DNA from: Phycisphaeraceae bacterium
Lineage (GTDB): Bacteria; Planctomycetota; Phycisphaerae; Phycisphaerales; SM1A02
Reading direction: 5' to 3'
NCBI GenBank assembly: GCA_004213555.1
Contig: SHAP01000005.1
Location: 1 to 64,000, forward strand
DNA: 64,000 nucleotides
Part shown: piece by piece, positions 25,281 through 34,274 of the stretch
Layout of the letters: the number at the start of each line of letters is the position of its first letter
Numbering within the stretch: position 1 is the first letter of the stretch
Program-made: the position numbers and the translations under genes
The notes under the pieces: model-generated
Databases searched by the model: none
The model's input: the letters and a program-made list of their open reading frames with translations, nothing else
What the model was told of the DNA's origin: nothing

Positions 25281-25373
25281 AGATCAAATTGGGGACGAAT
25301 CGCCGATTCGGTGTCGCGAATGGCCCTTTCTGGGTATTGTTTTGACTCGGGTCCAGCCCGGAGGAGCCTTTAA

Positions 25374-26501
25374 ATGACCAACACCTCCCGACGAAAAGCC
25401 TTCACGATTGTCGAACTGTTGGTGGTCATCGCCATCATTGCCTTGTTGGTTTCTATTTTGCTCCCAGCGATCGGGAAGGCCCGTGATCAGGCCAAGTTGA
25501 CCCAGTCGCTTTCCAATCTGAAAAATCTTGGTGTCGCACACGCCAGTTATGCCGCCGAGTGGAACGGTCGACAGTTCACCATGATCGACGACAACATCGG
25601 CCGTTACGGGGACAACGCTGACGTTGGCTTCCAAGGTTACGCCGCCGCCCGGAATGGTCGATTGCATCCGGGAATCAATTTCGGCACCGCGACCAATGCC
25701 GATGGCACCAGCAGCAGCTACATCTGGACCCATGAAGCGGGAGCCCTGCCCATCCACGGATGCGCTCAGCCTCTCGTGATGCAGGCCAGCAACGGATTTG
25801 AATACTGGGGCTCATTCCGGATTCCAAATGTTCGCAACTTCAATGTGTACGTGGGAAACAAGTTCTACGACCCCACTTTCTACGCCCCCAAAGACACCAT
25901 TGTTGTGGATGCCATCACAAGCCGGGGGCAGGACGGCACCAATTGTTTTGACGACCCGCAGGAATACTGCATTGCCAACTTCACGTACCCATGGGGATTT
26001 ATCCCCGCGTGGAGCAGCTACTGCCTCTCTCCGGCCGCCATGTTCGCCGCCCAAGTGATGGATGAAGACTTCACTGGCAGCCCATGGGATATGCCGGGGG
26101 GATTCCGTTCGCCAGCGATGGATCAGGCCAAATACAGCGCTCTGAAGACCCACATGCTCGAGCACCAGTGGCTTCAATCACGCCGTGCCGAATGCAACAC
26201 CAACATCCAGAACGACATTGGCTCTTTTTACGAGTCCTGTGAACCGTTCTACTTCAACCACTGCTGGGAATCGAACCCGGCCACCCTGTTCTACGACAGC
26301 CACGTGGAAACCGTTGGAGTTCGAAAGGCCGAGCGGGCTGATGGCCGAGTTCAAGCCCAGGACGGCGTTGGTCTGTGGAAGCGAAATACCCCCTTGGGCA
26401 CCGATGGATATCTCATCGATTACGGCTACGACTTTGCGGCCACCAGCTTCCACGTGCTGACCATCGATGGCATCAAAGGCCGCGATATCCTCGCGGACTG
26501 A
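25374..26501 (+). CDS. Type II pseudopilin-like protein
   Basis: 375 residues. A type IV prepilin-like leader (TNTSRRKA) precedes FTIVELLVVIAIIALLVSIL, with the conserved Glu at +5. Cleavage would fall between Ala and Phe; the usual Gly at -1 is replaced by Ala. The large remainder is a beta-rich domain with several conserved-looking Trp and Cys residues and a late HVETVG region, as in planctomycete secretion-system pseudopilins of the DUF1559 type. Exported through the type II or type IV pilus machinery, which is not encoded nearby. GGAGGAG lies just before ATG 25374 and a TATTGT -10 about 30 bases upstream. Confidence 0.85.
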   Translation: MTNTSRRKAFTIVELLVVIAIIALLVSILLPAIGKARDQAKLTQSLSNLKNLGVAHASYAAEWNGRQFTMIDDNIGRYGDNADVGFQGYAAARNGRLHPGINFGTATNADGTSSSYIWTHEAGALPIHGCAQPLVMQASNGFEYWGSFRIPNVRNFNVYVGNKFYDPTFYAPKDTIVVDAITSRGQDGTNCFDDPQEYCIANFTYPWGFIPAWSSYCLSPAAMFAAQVMDEDFTGSPWDMPGGFRSPAMDQAKYSALKTHMLEHQWLQSRRAECNTNIQNDIGSFYESCEPFYFNHCWESNPATLFYDSHVETVGVRKAERADGRVQAQDGVGLWKRNTPLGTDGYLIDYGYDFAATSFHVLTIDGIKGRDILAD

Positions 26502-26659
26502 TTTCACCCCCCTCATCCTCTGCTGACCCTCTTCCATACGTTCTTCCGTACGGAAAGGCCCGTCTTTTTCACGCCTGGCACCAACTTGGGGCCGCTTGGT
26601 CGACGATTCGTTGATCTGGAGGGGGTGTGGGCCGATGGCGAAAAATATGTGGATAACTT

Positions 26660-26688
26660 CATAAGTAACTGTTGACAAGTTGCTTATG
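26660..26688 (+). promoter_or_regulatory. Inverted-repeat operator overlapping the -35 of the 26772 gene
   Basis: CATAAGTAAC (26660-26669) and GTTGCTTATG (26679-26688) form an inverted repeat with nine of ten positions matching and a nine-base spacer. It covers the TTGACA at 26672-26677. Confidence 0.55.
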
Positions 26689-26702
26689 TCCGAGAATATA
26701 AG
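26672..26702 (+). promoter_or_regulatory. Sigma-70-type promoter of the 26772 gene
   Basis: Perfect TTGACA at 26672-26677, then AATATA at 26695-26700 with 17-base spacing (TATAAG at 26697 would give 19). It lies in the AT-rich gap 26502-26771. This is the best -35/-10 pair noticed in the window. Confidence 0.65.
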
Positions 26703-26771
26703 CCTCGAACTCGGGCGCCCGCATCGTGTGGATGGGGGGTGGTTGGACCCGGGAGTGTTCGGGGGTGTGGA

Positions 26772-29700
26772 ATGCATCGGATTTTGATGATGTTGGCCTT
26801 GTGGGCCTCGGTTGCTTTGCCTGTTGGCACGGCCATGGCACAAGAAGCAGGCTCAGAAGCCGGTCGGTTGCCCATGGCAGCCGGATTCGGTGGCGCGTGC
26901 TGCCTTTCAACAGGCCAGTGTGTCCAGCTGAACGCAGAACAATGCGAGATGTTTGACGGTCAATTTACTGAAGCAGTGCTCTGCGACGAATTTGTCTGCG
27001 TTCCGTTTGGAGCATGTTGCTTCCAAGATCTCACCTGCCAAAATGGGCTTGAAGAAGTCGAATGTCTCGGAATTGGTGGTCGGTACCAAGGGGACAGTGC
27101 GGAATGCGAAGCCGCTGTGGTTTGCGAAGTGCTTGGTGCCTGTTGCCTGGGCAGTGGGGACTGCACTGAACGCATGACCTATGAAGAGTGCGCGGACCTC
27201 GGGGGACGAGCCATGGGCTTTGAGTCTTCCTGCTCTGATGTTGTCTGCTTGGGGGCGTGTTGTGATCCTCAAACTGGTGCGTGCGATGAATCCCTCACCC
27301 GAGATGCCTGCATCGCCGCTGGCAGCAACTGGCAGCTTGAGGGATCGGCCTGCCCAAGTGAATCTTGCTTGGTGGAAACACGGTTCGCTCAGCAGACCGT
27401 GCCGCAGTCCAGCTTCGTCGATTTCAACATTGAGTCCTTTGACGACCGCGGCGGTCTTCGACCGCTTCTCGGGGTTGAAATCCTTCTTGATGGCCGTGCG
27501 GTGGCATACGCGACGTACACCAACAACGGCGGAACGGAAGTGAACCCGGTGATTGAATTCGATGAAAGCATCTGTATCAACAACGCCCCTGGTCTTGATC
27601 CGCTGCCTCTTTGCATCATCGAAGTTGAGGATGCTCCGTTCTCATGTTGCGAGGCTGGAGAGTCTTGCCTCCCGCCCCTTTCCACATGTGATTTTGGCGG
27701 TCGATTCCTGTTCTCTGATGAAATGTCTGGTTCTGTCCCTTCCGACAAATTCGGAGAATGGGTCGCGGACGGGCCGGTGGTTTTTGAAATCGCGTCGACC
27801 GGACGAGTGACTGGTGGAGGCAAAAACTTCGTGCTTCGAGTTGCACCGCACAAGGCGGAAATTGATCTTGCCGTTCGTTTGAATTACGGCGTCTTGGGCG
27901 CGTGTTGTGACCCTTGTGACGGCACATGCTTTGAAACGACGGAAGATGACTGTGTGAGTTCCGGGGGGGTCTACCAAGGTGATTTCGTCTCTTGCGAAGT
28001 TGCAGATTGCCAAGTCTCGGGCCGATGCTGCCTGGATTGCCCGGATGACTCCGGGGCGTTGTGTCTTGATGGCGCGACGCCCGAATCATGTGCTGCGGCT
28101 GGCGGATCGTTCTTGGTGTGTGGTGATTGCTCGATTGACGCGTGCCCGGGGTTTGAAGATTGCAACGCCAACGGTGTCCCCGATGGTTGTGACATATCCG
28201 GAGGCACCAGTGGAGACTGCGACACGAATGGCATTCCCGACGAATGTCAACCTGATTGTGATGGCGATGGCGTTCCTGATGATTGTGAACCTGATTGTGA
28301 CACCGACGGCATTCCTGATGATTGCGAAGTCGATTGCAACGCTGACGGAATCCCGGATGACTGTCAGTCGCTTTCAGATTGCGACGGAAATGGCGTGCCA
28401 GACGCTTGCGAACCCTTTGATGACTGCAACAGCAGTGGGATTCCTGACCGTTGTGAACTTGAAAGCAACGACTGTGATGGCAATGGCATTCCCGACGATT
28501 GTCAGCCCGACTGCGACAGCGACGGTGTTCCAGACGCATGTGAACTTGATTGCAACAACGATGGTGTTCCCGACGACTGCCAAGGTCTTCCAGATTGCAA
28601 CGGAAATGGCGTCTTTGATGAGTGCGACATCTTGAATGGAGACAGCGCTGACTGTGACGGGAACGGGGTTCCCGACGAATGCCAAGACGACTGCAACAAC
28701 AATGGCATCTTCGATCAGTGTGATCTTGACAACGGCACCAGTGCAGATTGCAACTCAAACACCATTCCTGATGAATGTGAGGGCCTCCCCGATTGCAACC
28801 TGAACGGGGTTCCCGACGAATGCGACTTGGCTGGTGGTGCTGACGACTGTGATGCCAATGACATCCCCGATGAGTGCCAAGAGGATTGCGACAGCAACGG
28901 TCAAACCGATGTGTGCGAAATCCTGATTGACCCAAGTCTTGATTGCAACGGCGACGGTCTGCTCAATGCTTGTGAACCCATCGGGGCATGCTGCCTTCCG
29001 GCCGGAGCTGGACCTGAATGTTTGGTCTTGGCTGAAGGGTGCTGTGAAGCCCAAGGCGGGACGTTCCGTGGTCCGGGCACCGACTGCGACGATCCCGTGG
29101 TGTGTCAGGCGGATTGCCGAGTCGGATGCGAACGCAAAGGTTCGTTGTTGAGCTTGGGGCATGTTGAACTGCGATGGGATACGAATGGCAATTTGGTCAC
29201 CGATTCCTTGGTTCAACTGTCCAACGACTGGAATGAGCCCGTCGTGGTCCGATTCTTCTTGGTCAATGGTGACGAACCCTTGGAGCTTGATCCATCCACG
29301 GGGGAGCGTGCGCACCCAGGTTGGAACTGGGTCGAGATGCGGGCCGAAATCCCAGCGAACGGCCCCTTCTGGTGGCGTGCTTCGGATGGTCTCAGCAGTT
29401 CTGGAAATCTTCCAAGTCTTGCCGTGATCGACGGTCCGGTACCTCTTGGTGACTTGCCCGGCCGACCTCTCCCGGCACCGGCCCAAGGTGAGCCGGGTGA
29501 GCGAACCGTTCGAGGCTTCCTCTACGCCTGGGCGGTGGATGCCGATGGATTTGAGATCCGTTGGAATCACCTCTCTGGTTCCGGCATGGTCATCCGCAGC
29601 GGCGAGGCTTGGGAACAACCCGCGTGTGCCTTTGCGGTTCCTGAGGTGGTTGCCGATCACGGCGACCGACTCGGGACACCAGGTGTTCTGTTGTTGGACG

Positions 29701-30257
29701 GTCGAGAATATTGCGCTCCAGGAGCCCGTTTGGTTGGTCAATTCCCCGCCGAGGGTGGGGCTGGTCTTCCCGCGTTTGACGGGGGCTCCTTGACCTTGCA
29801 ACTGTTGGATCTTGATTTGGTGGACAAAAATGGATTGCCGCCTGTATCCATGATGACCGTGGAGGTTTGGAATGAGAACGAGGTCAAATTCTCAGGTACC
29901 AAGCGTTGCGTGACCCGTTGGGAGGACGCACGGCTCACCAGTTGGGATGCACCGCGTCACTGGGACGCGGCCACCATCGGCACCAACATTGGATCGTTCC
30001 GTCTTGATGCGAAAGCACATCCCAGCTGTTCGGTCACCAGGGATGGTGAAACCCGAAACTCAAGCGACGAAGCGGTCCTTGGATTGATTCGACGGCATGT
30101 TGGTTCTGGTGCGGCCAACAGCACCATTCGTGTGATGGGGATGGAATCAGCTGCCATCACATTGCCTTTGGATGACCAGCCTGAGGAAGATGGTTGGAGA
30201 GAAGTAGAGCAACTGCTCCAAGAGTTTGGCGTGGAGTTGAATCTCTCAGGGCATTGA
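26772..30257 (+). CDS. Large secreted cysteine-rich protein with GACC and DCNxNGIPD repeats
   Basis: 1161 residues. A signal peptide (MMLALWASVALPVGTAMA) is followed by six or seven cysteine-rich repeats of about 35-45 residues (GACCLSTGQC, GACCFQDLTC, GACCLGSGDC, GACCDPQTGAC, GACCDPCDGTC, GRCCLDC; a late one is GACCLPAGAGPEC). Between about 460 and 735 lies a run of calcium-binding thrombospondin-3-like repeats (DCNGNGVPDECD). The final part is a beta-rich domain. No dockerin is present. Such proteins are found in Phycisphaerae and are probably outer-surface or secreted proteins. ATG 26772 is chosen because the signal peptide starts there; a longer frame to 26739 adds a basic leader. Confidence 0.8.
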   Translation: MHRILMMLALWASVALPVGTAMAQEAGSEAGRLPMAAGFGGACCLSTGQCVQLNAEQCEMFDGQFTEAVLCDEFVCVPFGACCFQDLTCQNGLEEVECLGIGGRYQGDSAECEAAVVCEVLGACCLGSGDCTERMTYEECADLGGRAMGFESSCSDVVCLGACCDPQTGACDESLTRDACIAAGSNWQLEGSACPSESCLVETRFAQQTVPQSSFVDFNIESFDDRGGLRPLLGVEILLDGRAVAYATYTNNGGTEVNPVIEFDESICINNAPGLDPLPLCIIEVEDAPFSCCEAGESCLPPLSTCDFGGRFLFSDEMSGSVPSDKFGEWVADGPVVFEIASTGRVTGGGKNFVLRVAPHKAEIDLAVRLNYGVLGACCDPCDGTCFETTEDDCVSSGGVYQGDFVSCEVADCQVSGRCCLDCPDDSGALCLDGATPESCAAAGGSFLVCGDCSIDACPGFEDCNANGVPDGCDISGGTSGDCDTNGIPDECQPDCDGDGVPDDCEPDCDTDGIPDDCEVDCNADGIPDDCQSLSDCDGNGVPDACEPFDDCNSSGIPDRCELESNDCDGNGIPDDCQPDCDSDGVPDACELDCNNDGVPDDCQGLPDCNGNGVFDECDILNGDSADCDGNGVPDECQDDCNNNGIFDQCDLDNGTSADCNSNTIPDECEGLPDCNLNGVPDECDLAGGADDCDANDIPDECQEDCDSNGQTDVCEILIDPSLDCNGDGLLNACEPIGACCLPAGAGPECLVLAEGCCEAQGGTFRGPGTDCDDPVVCQADCRVGCERKGSLLSLGHVELRWDTNGNLVTDSLVQLSNDWNEPVVVRFFLVNGDEPLELDPSTGERAHPGWNWVEMRAEIPANGPFWWRASDGLSSSGNLPSLAVIDGPVPLGDLPGRPLPAPAQGEPGERTVRGFLYAWAVDADGFEIRWNHLSGSGMVIRSGEAWEQPACAFAVPEVVADHGDRLGTPGVLLLDGREYCAPGARLVGQFPAEGGAGLPAFDGGSLTLQLLDLDLVDKNGLPPVSMMTVEVWNENEVKFSGTKRCVTRWEDARLTSWDAPRHWDAATIGTNIGSFRLDAKAHPSCSVTRDGETRNSSDEAVLGLIRRHVGSGAANSTIRVMGMESAAITLPLDDQPEEDGWREVEQLLQEFGVELNLSGH

Positions 30258-30283
30258 AAAGGCACCTGGGGGGGAGCCTTTTC
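30256..30283 (+). terminator. Terminator hairpin after the 26772 gene
   Basis: GAAAAGGC (30256-30263) and GCCTTTTC (30276-30283) form an eight-base-pair stem with a 12-base loop, starting at the stop codon. It has A runs on the left and T runs on the right but no T tail beyond. Confidence 0.6.
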
Positions 30284-30352
30284 GTGTCCTCGAAGGACGT
30301 GGGGTCGGTACACAGTTACACGATTTGTATGCAATACAGCCAACCCCGCGAG

Positions 30353-30380
30353 GGCCCGGCCGAAGCAATTCGGTCGGGCC
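30353..30380 (+). terminator. Second hairpin between the convergent 26772 and apt genes
   Basis: GGCCCGGCCGA (30353-30363) pairs with TCGGTCGGGCC (30370-30380), with one G-U pair and a six-base loop, followed by GTCCTTCGTTT. It may stop transcripts from the left; in the other direction it has one mismatch. Confidence 0.5.
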
Positions 30381-30389
30381 GTCCTTCGT

Positions 30390-30905
30390 TTAACAGAGGA
30401 CACTTTCGATACGCATGGGGGCGAGCAGTTCACGCCCTTGAAGGACAGGAATCTCGAGCAAAATGCTGGCACCTACCACCAATCCTTGCTGTTGAGCCAC
30501 CAGCTCTGCGGCTGCTCGGAGGGTGCCTCCGGTGGCCAGCACGTCATCAACCAACAGCACCTTTCTCTGAGTGAATGCGTTGGCCGCAGCTTCCAACTGG
30601 TCCTTTCCGTACTCCAAGGTGTACGAAACTCGGCTGACCGGGGGAGGCAACTTGCCAGGCTTGCGCAACGGCGCAAAACCGACACCGAGGGCCAACGCAA
30701 TCGCGGTGCCAAAGATGAACCCTCTCGACTCGGCACCGGCCACCACATCGATGGGTGTGTCACGCCAGGGATCCACCATGGCCTCAACCGCAGCCATCAA
30801 GGCTTTTGGATCATCAAGAAGCGGGCCAATGTCCCGGAAGGTGACTCCGGGGTTGGGCCAATCTGGGATGGGGCGAAGGAGGTTGTCCAGTTCTTTTGGA
30901 GTCAT
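30390..30905 (-). CDS. apt: Adenine phosphoribosyltransferase
   Basis: 171 residues. Makes AMP from adenine and PRPP (purine salvage, cytoplasm). Visible: PNPGVTFRDIGPLLDDPKAL at the N-terminus, the GAESRGFIFG and LRKPGKLP motifs and the PRPP-binding VLLVDDVLATGGTL. ATG 30905 overlaps the tatD stop as ATGA. It ends a three-gene operon with tatD and a small protein. Confidence 0.95.
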   Translation of the reverse strand: MTPKELDNLLRPIPDWPNPGVTFRDIGPLLDDPKALMAAVEAMVDPWRDTPIDVVAGAESRGFIFGTAIALALGVGFAPLRKPGKLPPPVSRVSYTLEYGKDQLEAAANAFTQRKVLLVDDVLATGGTLRAAAELVAQQQGLVVGASILLEIPVLQGRELLAPMRIESVLC

Positions 30906-31738
30906 TCCGGGGGGTGTCCGACATCGATGGCTTCGGCACGTTTGGCAAACGCCGGGGCCTGCTTCAGGAATGCCATTGGGTTCTTGAAGATCACATGATC
31001 GATTGCCTCGGGGTGGTGTCCTCGGGCTCGAAGCTCCAAGGCTGCCGTAGGAACGGAAAGAGGATTGGAGACCCCCCAGTCGCAGGCAGAGTTCATCCAG
31101 AGCCGTTCGGTTCCGCAGGTTTCAAGAATATCGGCCGCTCGTTTGGCGGTGCATTTGGTGTCTGGGTAAAGCGTCATGCCACCCCAAAACCCACCGTCCA
31201 GAACTTCCTTCACCGTGTGTTCTTCAACATGATCGATCAACACCCGCCCCGGGTCGATGCTTGGCTGGTTTCGCACCGCTTCCATGATCAATCGGGTTCC
31301 TTTTTGTTTGTCTTCAAGGTGTGGAGTGTGCACGAGGACCAGAGACTGATGTTGGGCGGCAATTTCAAGATGTTCTTCCAGAACCCGGAGTTCATTTTTG
31401 GAGTTCTTGTTCAGACCGATTTCTCCAATACCCAGAACATTGCCTTTGGCCAAGAATTCTGGAATCACTTGCATCACTTCTCGGGCAAAGCCAACATCTT
31501 CCGCTTCTTTTGGATTGATACACAGCCACGTGAAATGGTGGATGCCATAGGTGCGGGCTCGTGCCGGTTCTATCGACGTGAGTTGATTGAAATAATCTCG
31601 AAACCCTTCGGCTGAACATCGGTCGTAGCCGGCCCAAAACGCTGGTTCGGTCAACGCTCGGCACCCAGCCAGAGCCATTTTCTCGTAGTCGTCGGTCGTG
31701 CGACTCACCATATGGGCATGGGGGTCGATGTAACGCAT
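30902..31738 (-). CDS. TatD-family metal-dependent hydrolase
   Basis: 278 residues. A TIM-barrel amidohydrolase with the TatD layout: YIDPHAHMV (first metal His pair), GIGEIGLNK (Glu), LVLVHTPHLEDK (His), VLIDHVEEHTV (His) and LWMNSACDWGVSN (Asp). The opening RYIDPHAHMVSRTTDDYEKM resembles the TatD subgroup associated with EboA genes (EboB), but the other Ebo genes are absent. The start ATG 31738 shares its A with the preceding TGA (TGATG), so the pair is translationally coupled. Substrate unknown; nuclease or amidohydrolase activity is possible. Confidence 0.85.
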   Translation of the reverse strand: MRYIDPHAHMVSRTTDDYEKMALAGCRALTEPAFWAGYDRCSAEGFRDYFNQLTSIEPARARTYGIHHFTWLCINPKEAEDVGFAREVMQVIPEFLAKGNVLGIGEIGLNKNSKNELRVLEEHLEIAAQHQSLVLVHTPHLEDKQKGTRLIMEAVRNQPSIDPGRVLIDHVEEHTVKEVLDGGFWGGMTLYPDTKCTAKRAADILETCGTERLWMNSACDWGVSNPLSVPTAALELRARGHHPEAIDHVIFKNPMAFLKQAPAFAKRAEAIDVGHPPE

Positions 31739-32025
31739 CAGGAGGACCCTTCCCAAGCACCTGAGGCCCCTTTGCCGGGGGCTTCTGGAATCGGCTCGCT
31801 GGTGGGATCGCTGAACGATTCCAGTATCCGCCGGGCCCGCTCGGGTTGACCATCAATGAGCAAAGGAATCGCGGTTCGCAATGCCCTCAGTCGGAAATCA
31901 TCTGTCCCGTCGGCCCGTTCGCAGCGGTCCAAAAAAGCCGCGATATCGATGAGTTTGGCTCGGTGTTCAAGAAAATCTCGATCGATCACGTCGGATCGTG
32001 GCAGATTGGTGTCCAGACGATTCAT
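31738..32025 (-). CDS. Small conserved-looking protein upstream of tatD
   Basis: 95 residues, helical and charged (VIDRDFLEHRAKLIDIAAFL, then DFRLRALRTAIPLLIDGQPE), ending in a flexible Pro/Gly tail. No signal and no membrane segment. The start ATG 32025 is chosen for AGGA upstream; a longer frame from 32049 lacks support. It is the first gene of the tatD-apt operon and overlaps tatD as TGATG. Its strict coupling suggests it works with the TatD protein, but no family can be named. Confidence 0.65.
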   Translation of the reverse strand: MNRLDTNLPRSDVIDRDFLEHRAKLIDIAAFLDRCERADGTDDFRLRALRTAIPLLIDGQPERARRILESFSDPTSEPIPEAPGKGASGAWEGSS

Positions 32026-32094
32026 GAGGTGTGATCCTATGTCCATCATCGGCAGATCGGGCTACATTGCACCTCCGAAATGGAGGCACTTGAC

Positions 32095-33108
32095 ATGGGA
32101 CGACCTGTAACGCTCTTTACTGGACAGTGGGCGGATCTGCCGCTCGAGGAATTGGCGAAGAAAGCGGCTGGCTTTGGGTACGACGGTCTCGAATTGGCAT
32201 GTTGGGGGGACCATTTCGAAGTGGATCGGGCTCTTTCTGAAGATGGCTATGCCGAGGGTCGACATGAGCTTTTGGCCAAGTCGGGACTCAAGTGTTGGTC
32301 CATCTCCAACCACTTGGTGGGACAAGCTGTGTGCGACCGCATTGATGAACGCCACCAGTCCATTCTGCCCGCCTCTGTCTGGGGTGATGGTGAACCTGAG
32401 GGTGTTCGAGGACGAGCTGCGGCCGAAATGATCCAAACCGCGAAGGCCGCCGCCAAGCTGGGCGTGCCCGTGGTGAACGGCTTTACAGGGTCTTCCATCT
32501 GGGGGGATTGGTACTTCTTTCCGCCGACGTCACCTGCGATGGTGAAAGCTGGGTTTGATGACTTTGCAAATCGATGGGGACCCATTCTTGATGTTTTTCA
32601 ATCTGAAGGGGTCAAGTTCGCTTTGGAAGTGCACCCAGGTGAGATTGCCTACGACTATTACTCCACGGAATCCGCCTTGTCCGCAATTGGTCAACACGAG
32701 GCGTTTGGATTTAACTTTGACCCTTCCCATTTGCTGTGGCAGGGGATTGACCCGGTGAAATTCATCGAGCGGTTCGGAGACCGAATCTTCCACGTTCACA
32801 TGAAGGACGTCACGCTGAATACTGGTGACGGCATGAAGGGTATTTTGGGTTCCCATGTTCCGTTTGGTGATCCTCGTCGAGGATGGGAGTTCCGATCAGT
32901 TGGTCGAGGTGATGTTGATTTCGATGCCATCATCCGTGCCTTGAACAACATCGGCTACGAAGGCCCCCTGAGTGTCGAGTGGGAAGACACCGCAATGGAC
33001 CGGGAATTCGGGGCAAAAGAGTCCTGTGAAGTGGTTCGAGCCACCCAGTTCCCAGCTTCGGGAGTCATCTTTGACGACGCGTTTGCGAAGGAGAACCAGC
33101 ATGGTTGA
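32095..33108 (+). CDS. Sugar phosphate isomerase/epimerase-like protein (xylose isomerase-like TIM barrel)
   Basis: 337 residues. An AP-endonuclease-2/xylose-isomerase-like TIM barrel: [88 protein letters not shown] and GPLSVEWED supply the typical metal-ligand Glu, Asp and His residues. The start is ATG 32095, with GGAGG eight bases upstream; ATG 32080 lacks a ribosome site. It overlaps the oxidoreductase gene by eight bases, and such pairs usually oxidise and epimerise inositol-like or other cyclic sugars. The substrate is not known. Confidence 0.9.
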   Translation: MGRPVTLFTGQWADLPLEELAKKAAGFGYDGLELACWGDHFEVDRALSEDGYAEGRHELLAKSGLKCWSISNHLVGQAVCDRIDERHQSILPASVWGDGEPEGVRGRAAAEMIQTAKAAAKLGVPVVNGFTGSSIWGDWYFFPPTSPAMVKAGFDDFANRWGPILDVFQSEGVKFALEVHPGEIAYDYYSTESALSAIGQHEAFGFNFDPSHLLWQGIDPVKFIERFGDRIFHVHMKDVTLNTGDGMKGILGSHVPFGDPRRGWEFRSVGRGDVDFDAIIRALNNIGYEGPLSVEWEDTAMDREFGAKESCEVVRATQFPASGVIFDDAFAKENQHG

Positions 33109-34258
33109 GTCACGAGCACAATCCTCAGGGCGACGTCTCCGTGCGGCCATGGTCGGGGGCGGCCAAGGGGCGTTTATTGGGGCGGTCCACCGCTTGGCCC
33201 AGCGTTTGGACGGTGACATCGAACTTATGGCCGGTGCCATGCACGCCGACCCCGAAATTGCGGTCGCTTCGGCCTTGGAATTGGGCATCGCCGAAGACCG
33301 AGCCCACCGCACTTGGATGGAACTGTTGGAGGACGAGAAGAAAAGGCCAGAAGATGAGCGAATTGATTTCGTCACCATCGTGACCCCCAACTTTTTGCAT
33401 GCCCCGATTGCCCTGGCTTTTGTGGAAGCTGGGATCAATGTGGTGTGCGACAAGCCGCTTTGTTTGACCGAAGCGGAAGCCGCGGAACTGGTGGCGGCCC
33501 GTGAGGAATCTGGGGTGGTGTTCGCGGTGACCTACAACTACACCGGATATCCCATGGTTCGTGAAGCACGTGCCCGAATTGCCAATGGAGAGATTGGTCA
33601 AGTCCGCCGGGTGTTTGTCGAATACCACCAAGGTTGGTTGGCGACACGCCTTGAGGACAGTGGTCAGCAGCAGGCTTCTTGGCGAACCGATCCCAGCAAA
33701 GCTGGGGTGGGCGGGGCCGTGGGTGACATCGGATCGCACGCGGAGAACCTGGTGAGCTTCGTCACCGGTCTCGAAATCGAGTCTGTTGTGGCCGAGTGTC
33801 ACTCTTTCTTGGGGCGAGCCATCGATGATGACACCCAAGTCATGTTCCGCATGAGTGGGGATGTTCGGGGCACCTTGACCGCGAGCCAAATCTGCATCGG
33901 CGACCTCAACGGTTTGGCGTTGCGGGTCCACGGTGATCGCGGCTCGTTGTACTGGGGTCAAGAAAACCCCAACCATCTCACGCTGAAGAGTCTGGACGGA
34001 CCGGATCAGATACTGCACCGCGGCGCCGACTATTTGTCACCTGCGGCGGCGGACGTCACCCGGATTCCTGCAGGCCACCCCGAGGCTTTCATTGAGGCTT
34101 TTGCCAACGTGTATCGCGGCGTGGTCCAAGCTGTCCGCGCTGGCGAGCACAACCCCGAAAAGTATGCGTATCCCGGAGTTGAAGCTGGTGCTGCTGGGGT
34201 GAAGTTCATTCACCGAGTGGTGCAGAGCTCATCCGAGGGCTGCCGAAAGAGCATCTGA
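33101..34258 (+). CDS. Gfo/Idh/MocA-family oxidoreductase
   Basis: 385 residues. An NAD(P)-dependent sugar dehydrogenase: Rossmann N-terminus [34 protein letters not shown], the family motif [12 protein letters not shown], and a C-terminal beta sheet domain with [19 protein letters not shown] 33101 has AAGGAG seven bases upstream, inside the end of the epimerase gene, so the two are translated together. The final residues are unlike the family and may be a variable tail. It probably handles the same sugar as its neighbour. Confidence 0.9.
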   Translation: MVESRAQSSGRRLRAAMVGGGQGAFIGAVHRLAQRLDGDIELMAGAMHADPEIAVASALELGIAEDRAHRTWMELLEDEKKRPEDERIDFVTIVTPNFLHAPIALAFVEAGINVVCDKPLCLTEAEAAELVAAREESGVVFAVTYNYTGYPMVREARARIANGEIGQVRRVFVEYHQGWLATRLEDSGQQQASWRTDPSKAGVGGAVGDIGSHAENLVSFVTGLEIESVVAECHSFLGRAIDDDTQVMFRMSGDVRGTLTASQICIGDLNGLALRVHGDRGSLYWGQENPNHLTLKSLDGPDQILHRGADYLSPAAADVTRIPAGHPEAFIEAFANVYRGVVQAVRAGEHNPEKYAYPGVEAGAAGVKFIHRVVQSSSEGCRKSI

Positions 34259-34274
34259 TCGGGCTGGCAGGTGC

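Noticed and set aside
26544-26555. Palindrome TTCCGTACGGAA followed by a T run after the pseudopilin gene
   Set aside because: A perfect palindrome without a loop makes a poor terminator hairpin, and the T run lies beyond a GGCCCG spacer.
26648-26656. A perfect DnaA box (TGTGGATAA), with a similar TGTGGACAA near 44235
   Set aside because: Single boxes with no cluster, no dnaA or dnaN nearby and no AT-rich unwinding region. Both lie upstream of the giant repeat genes and may be coincidence.
28150-28980. Regularly spaced short repeats that might suggest a CRISPR array
   Set aside because: The units are codons of DCNxNGIPDECD repeats in a long open frame, with spacing in multiples of three and no fixed repeat-spacer pattern.
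30390-32025. Complete Ebo metabolite-transport cluster
   Set aside because: The TatD protein resembles EboB, but no EboA, EboC, EboD, EboE or EboF-like gene was found. The epimerase at 32095 is divergent and of a common sugar type.
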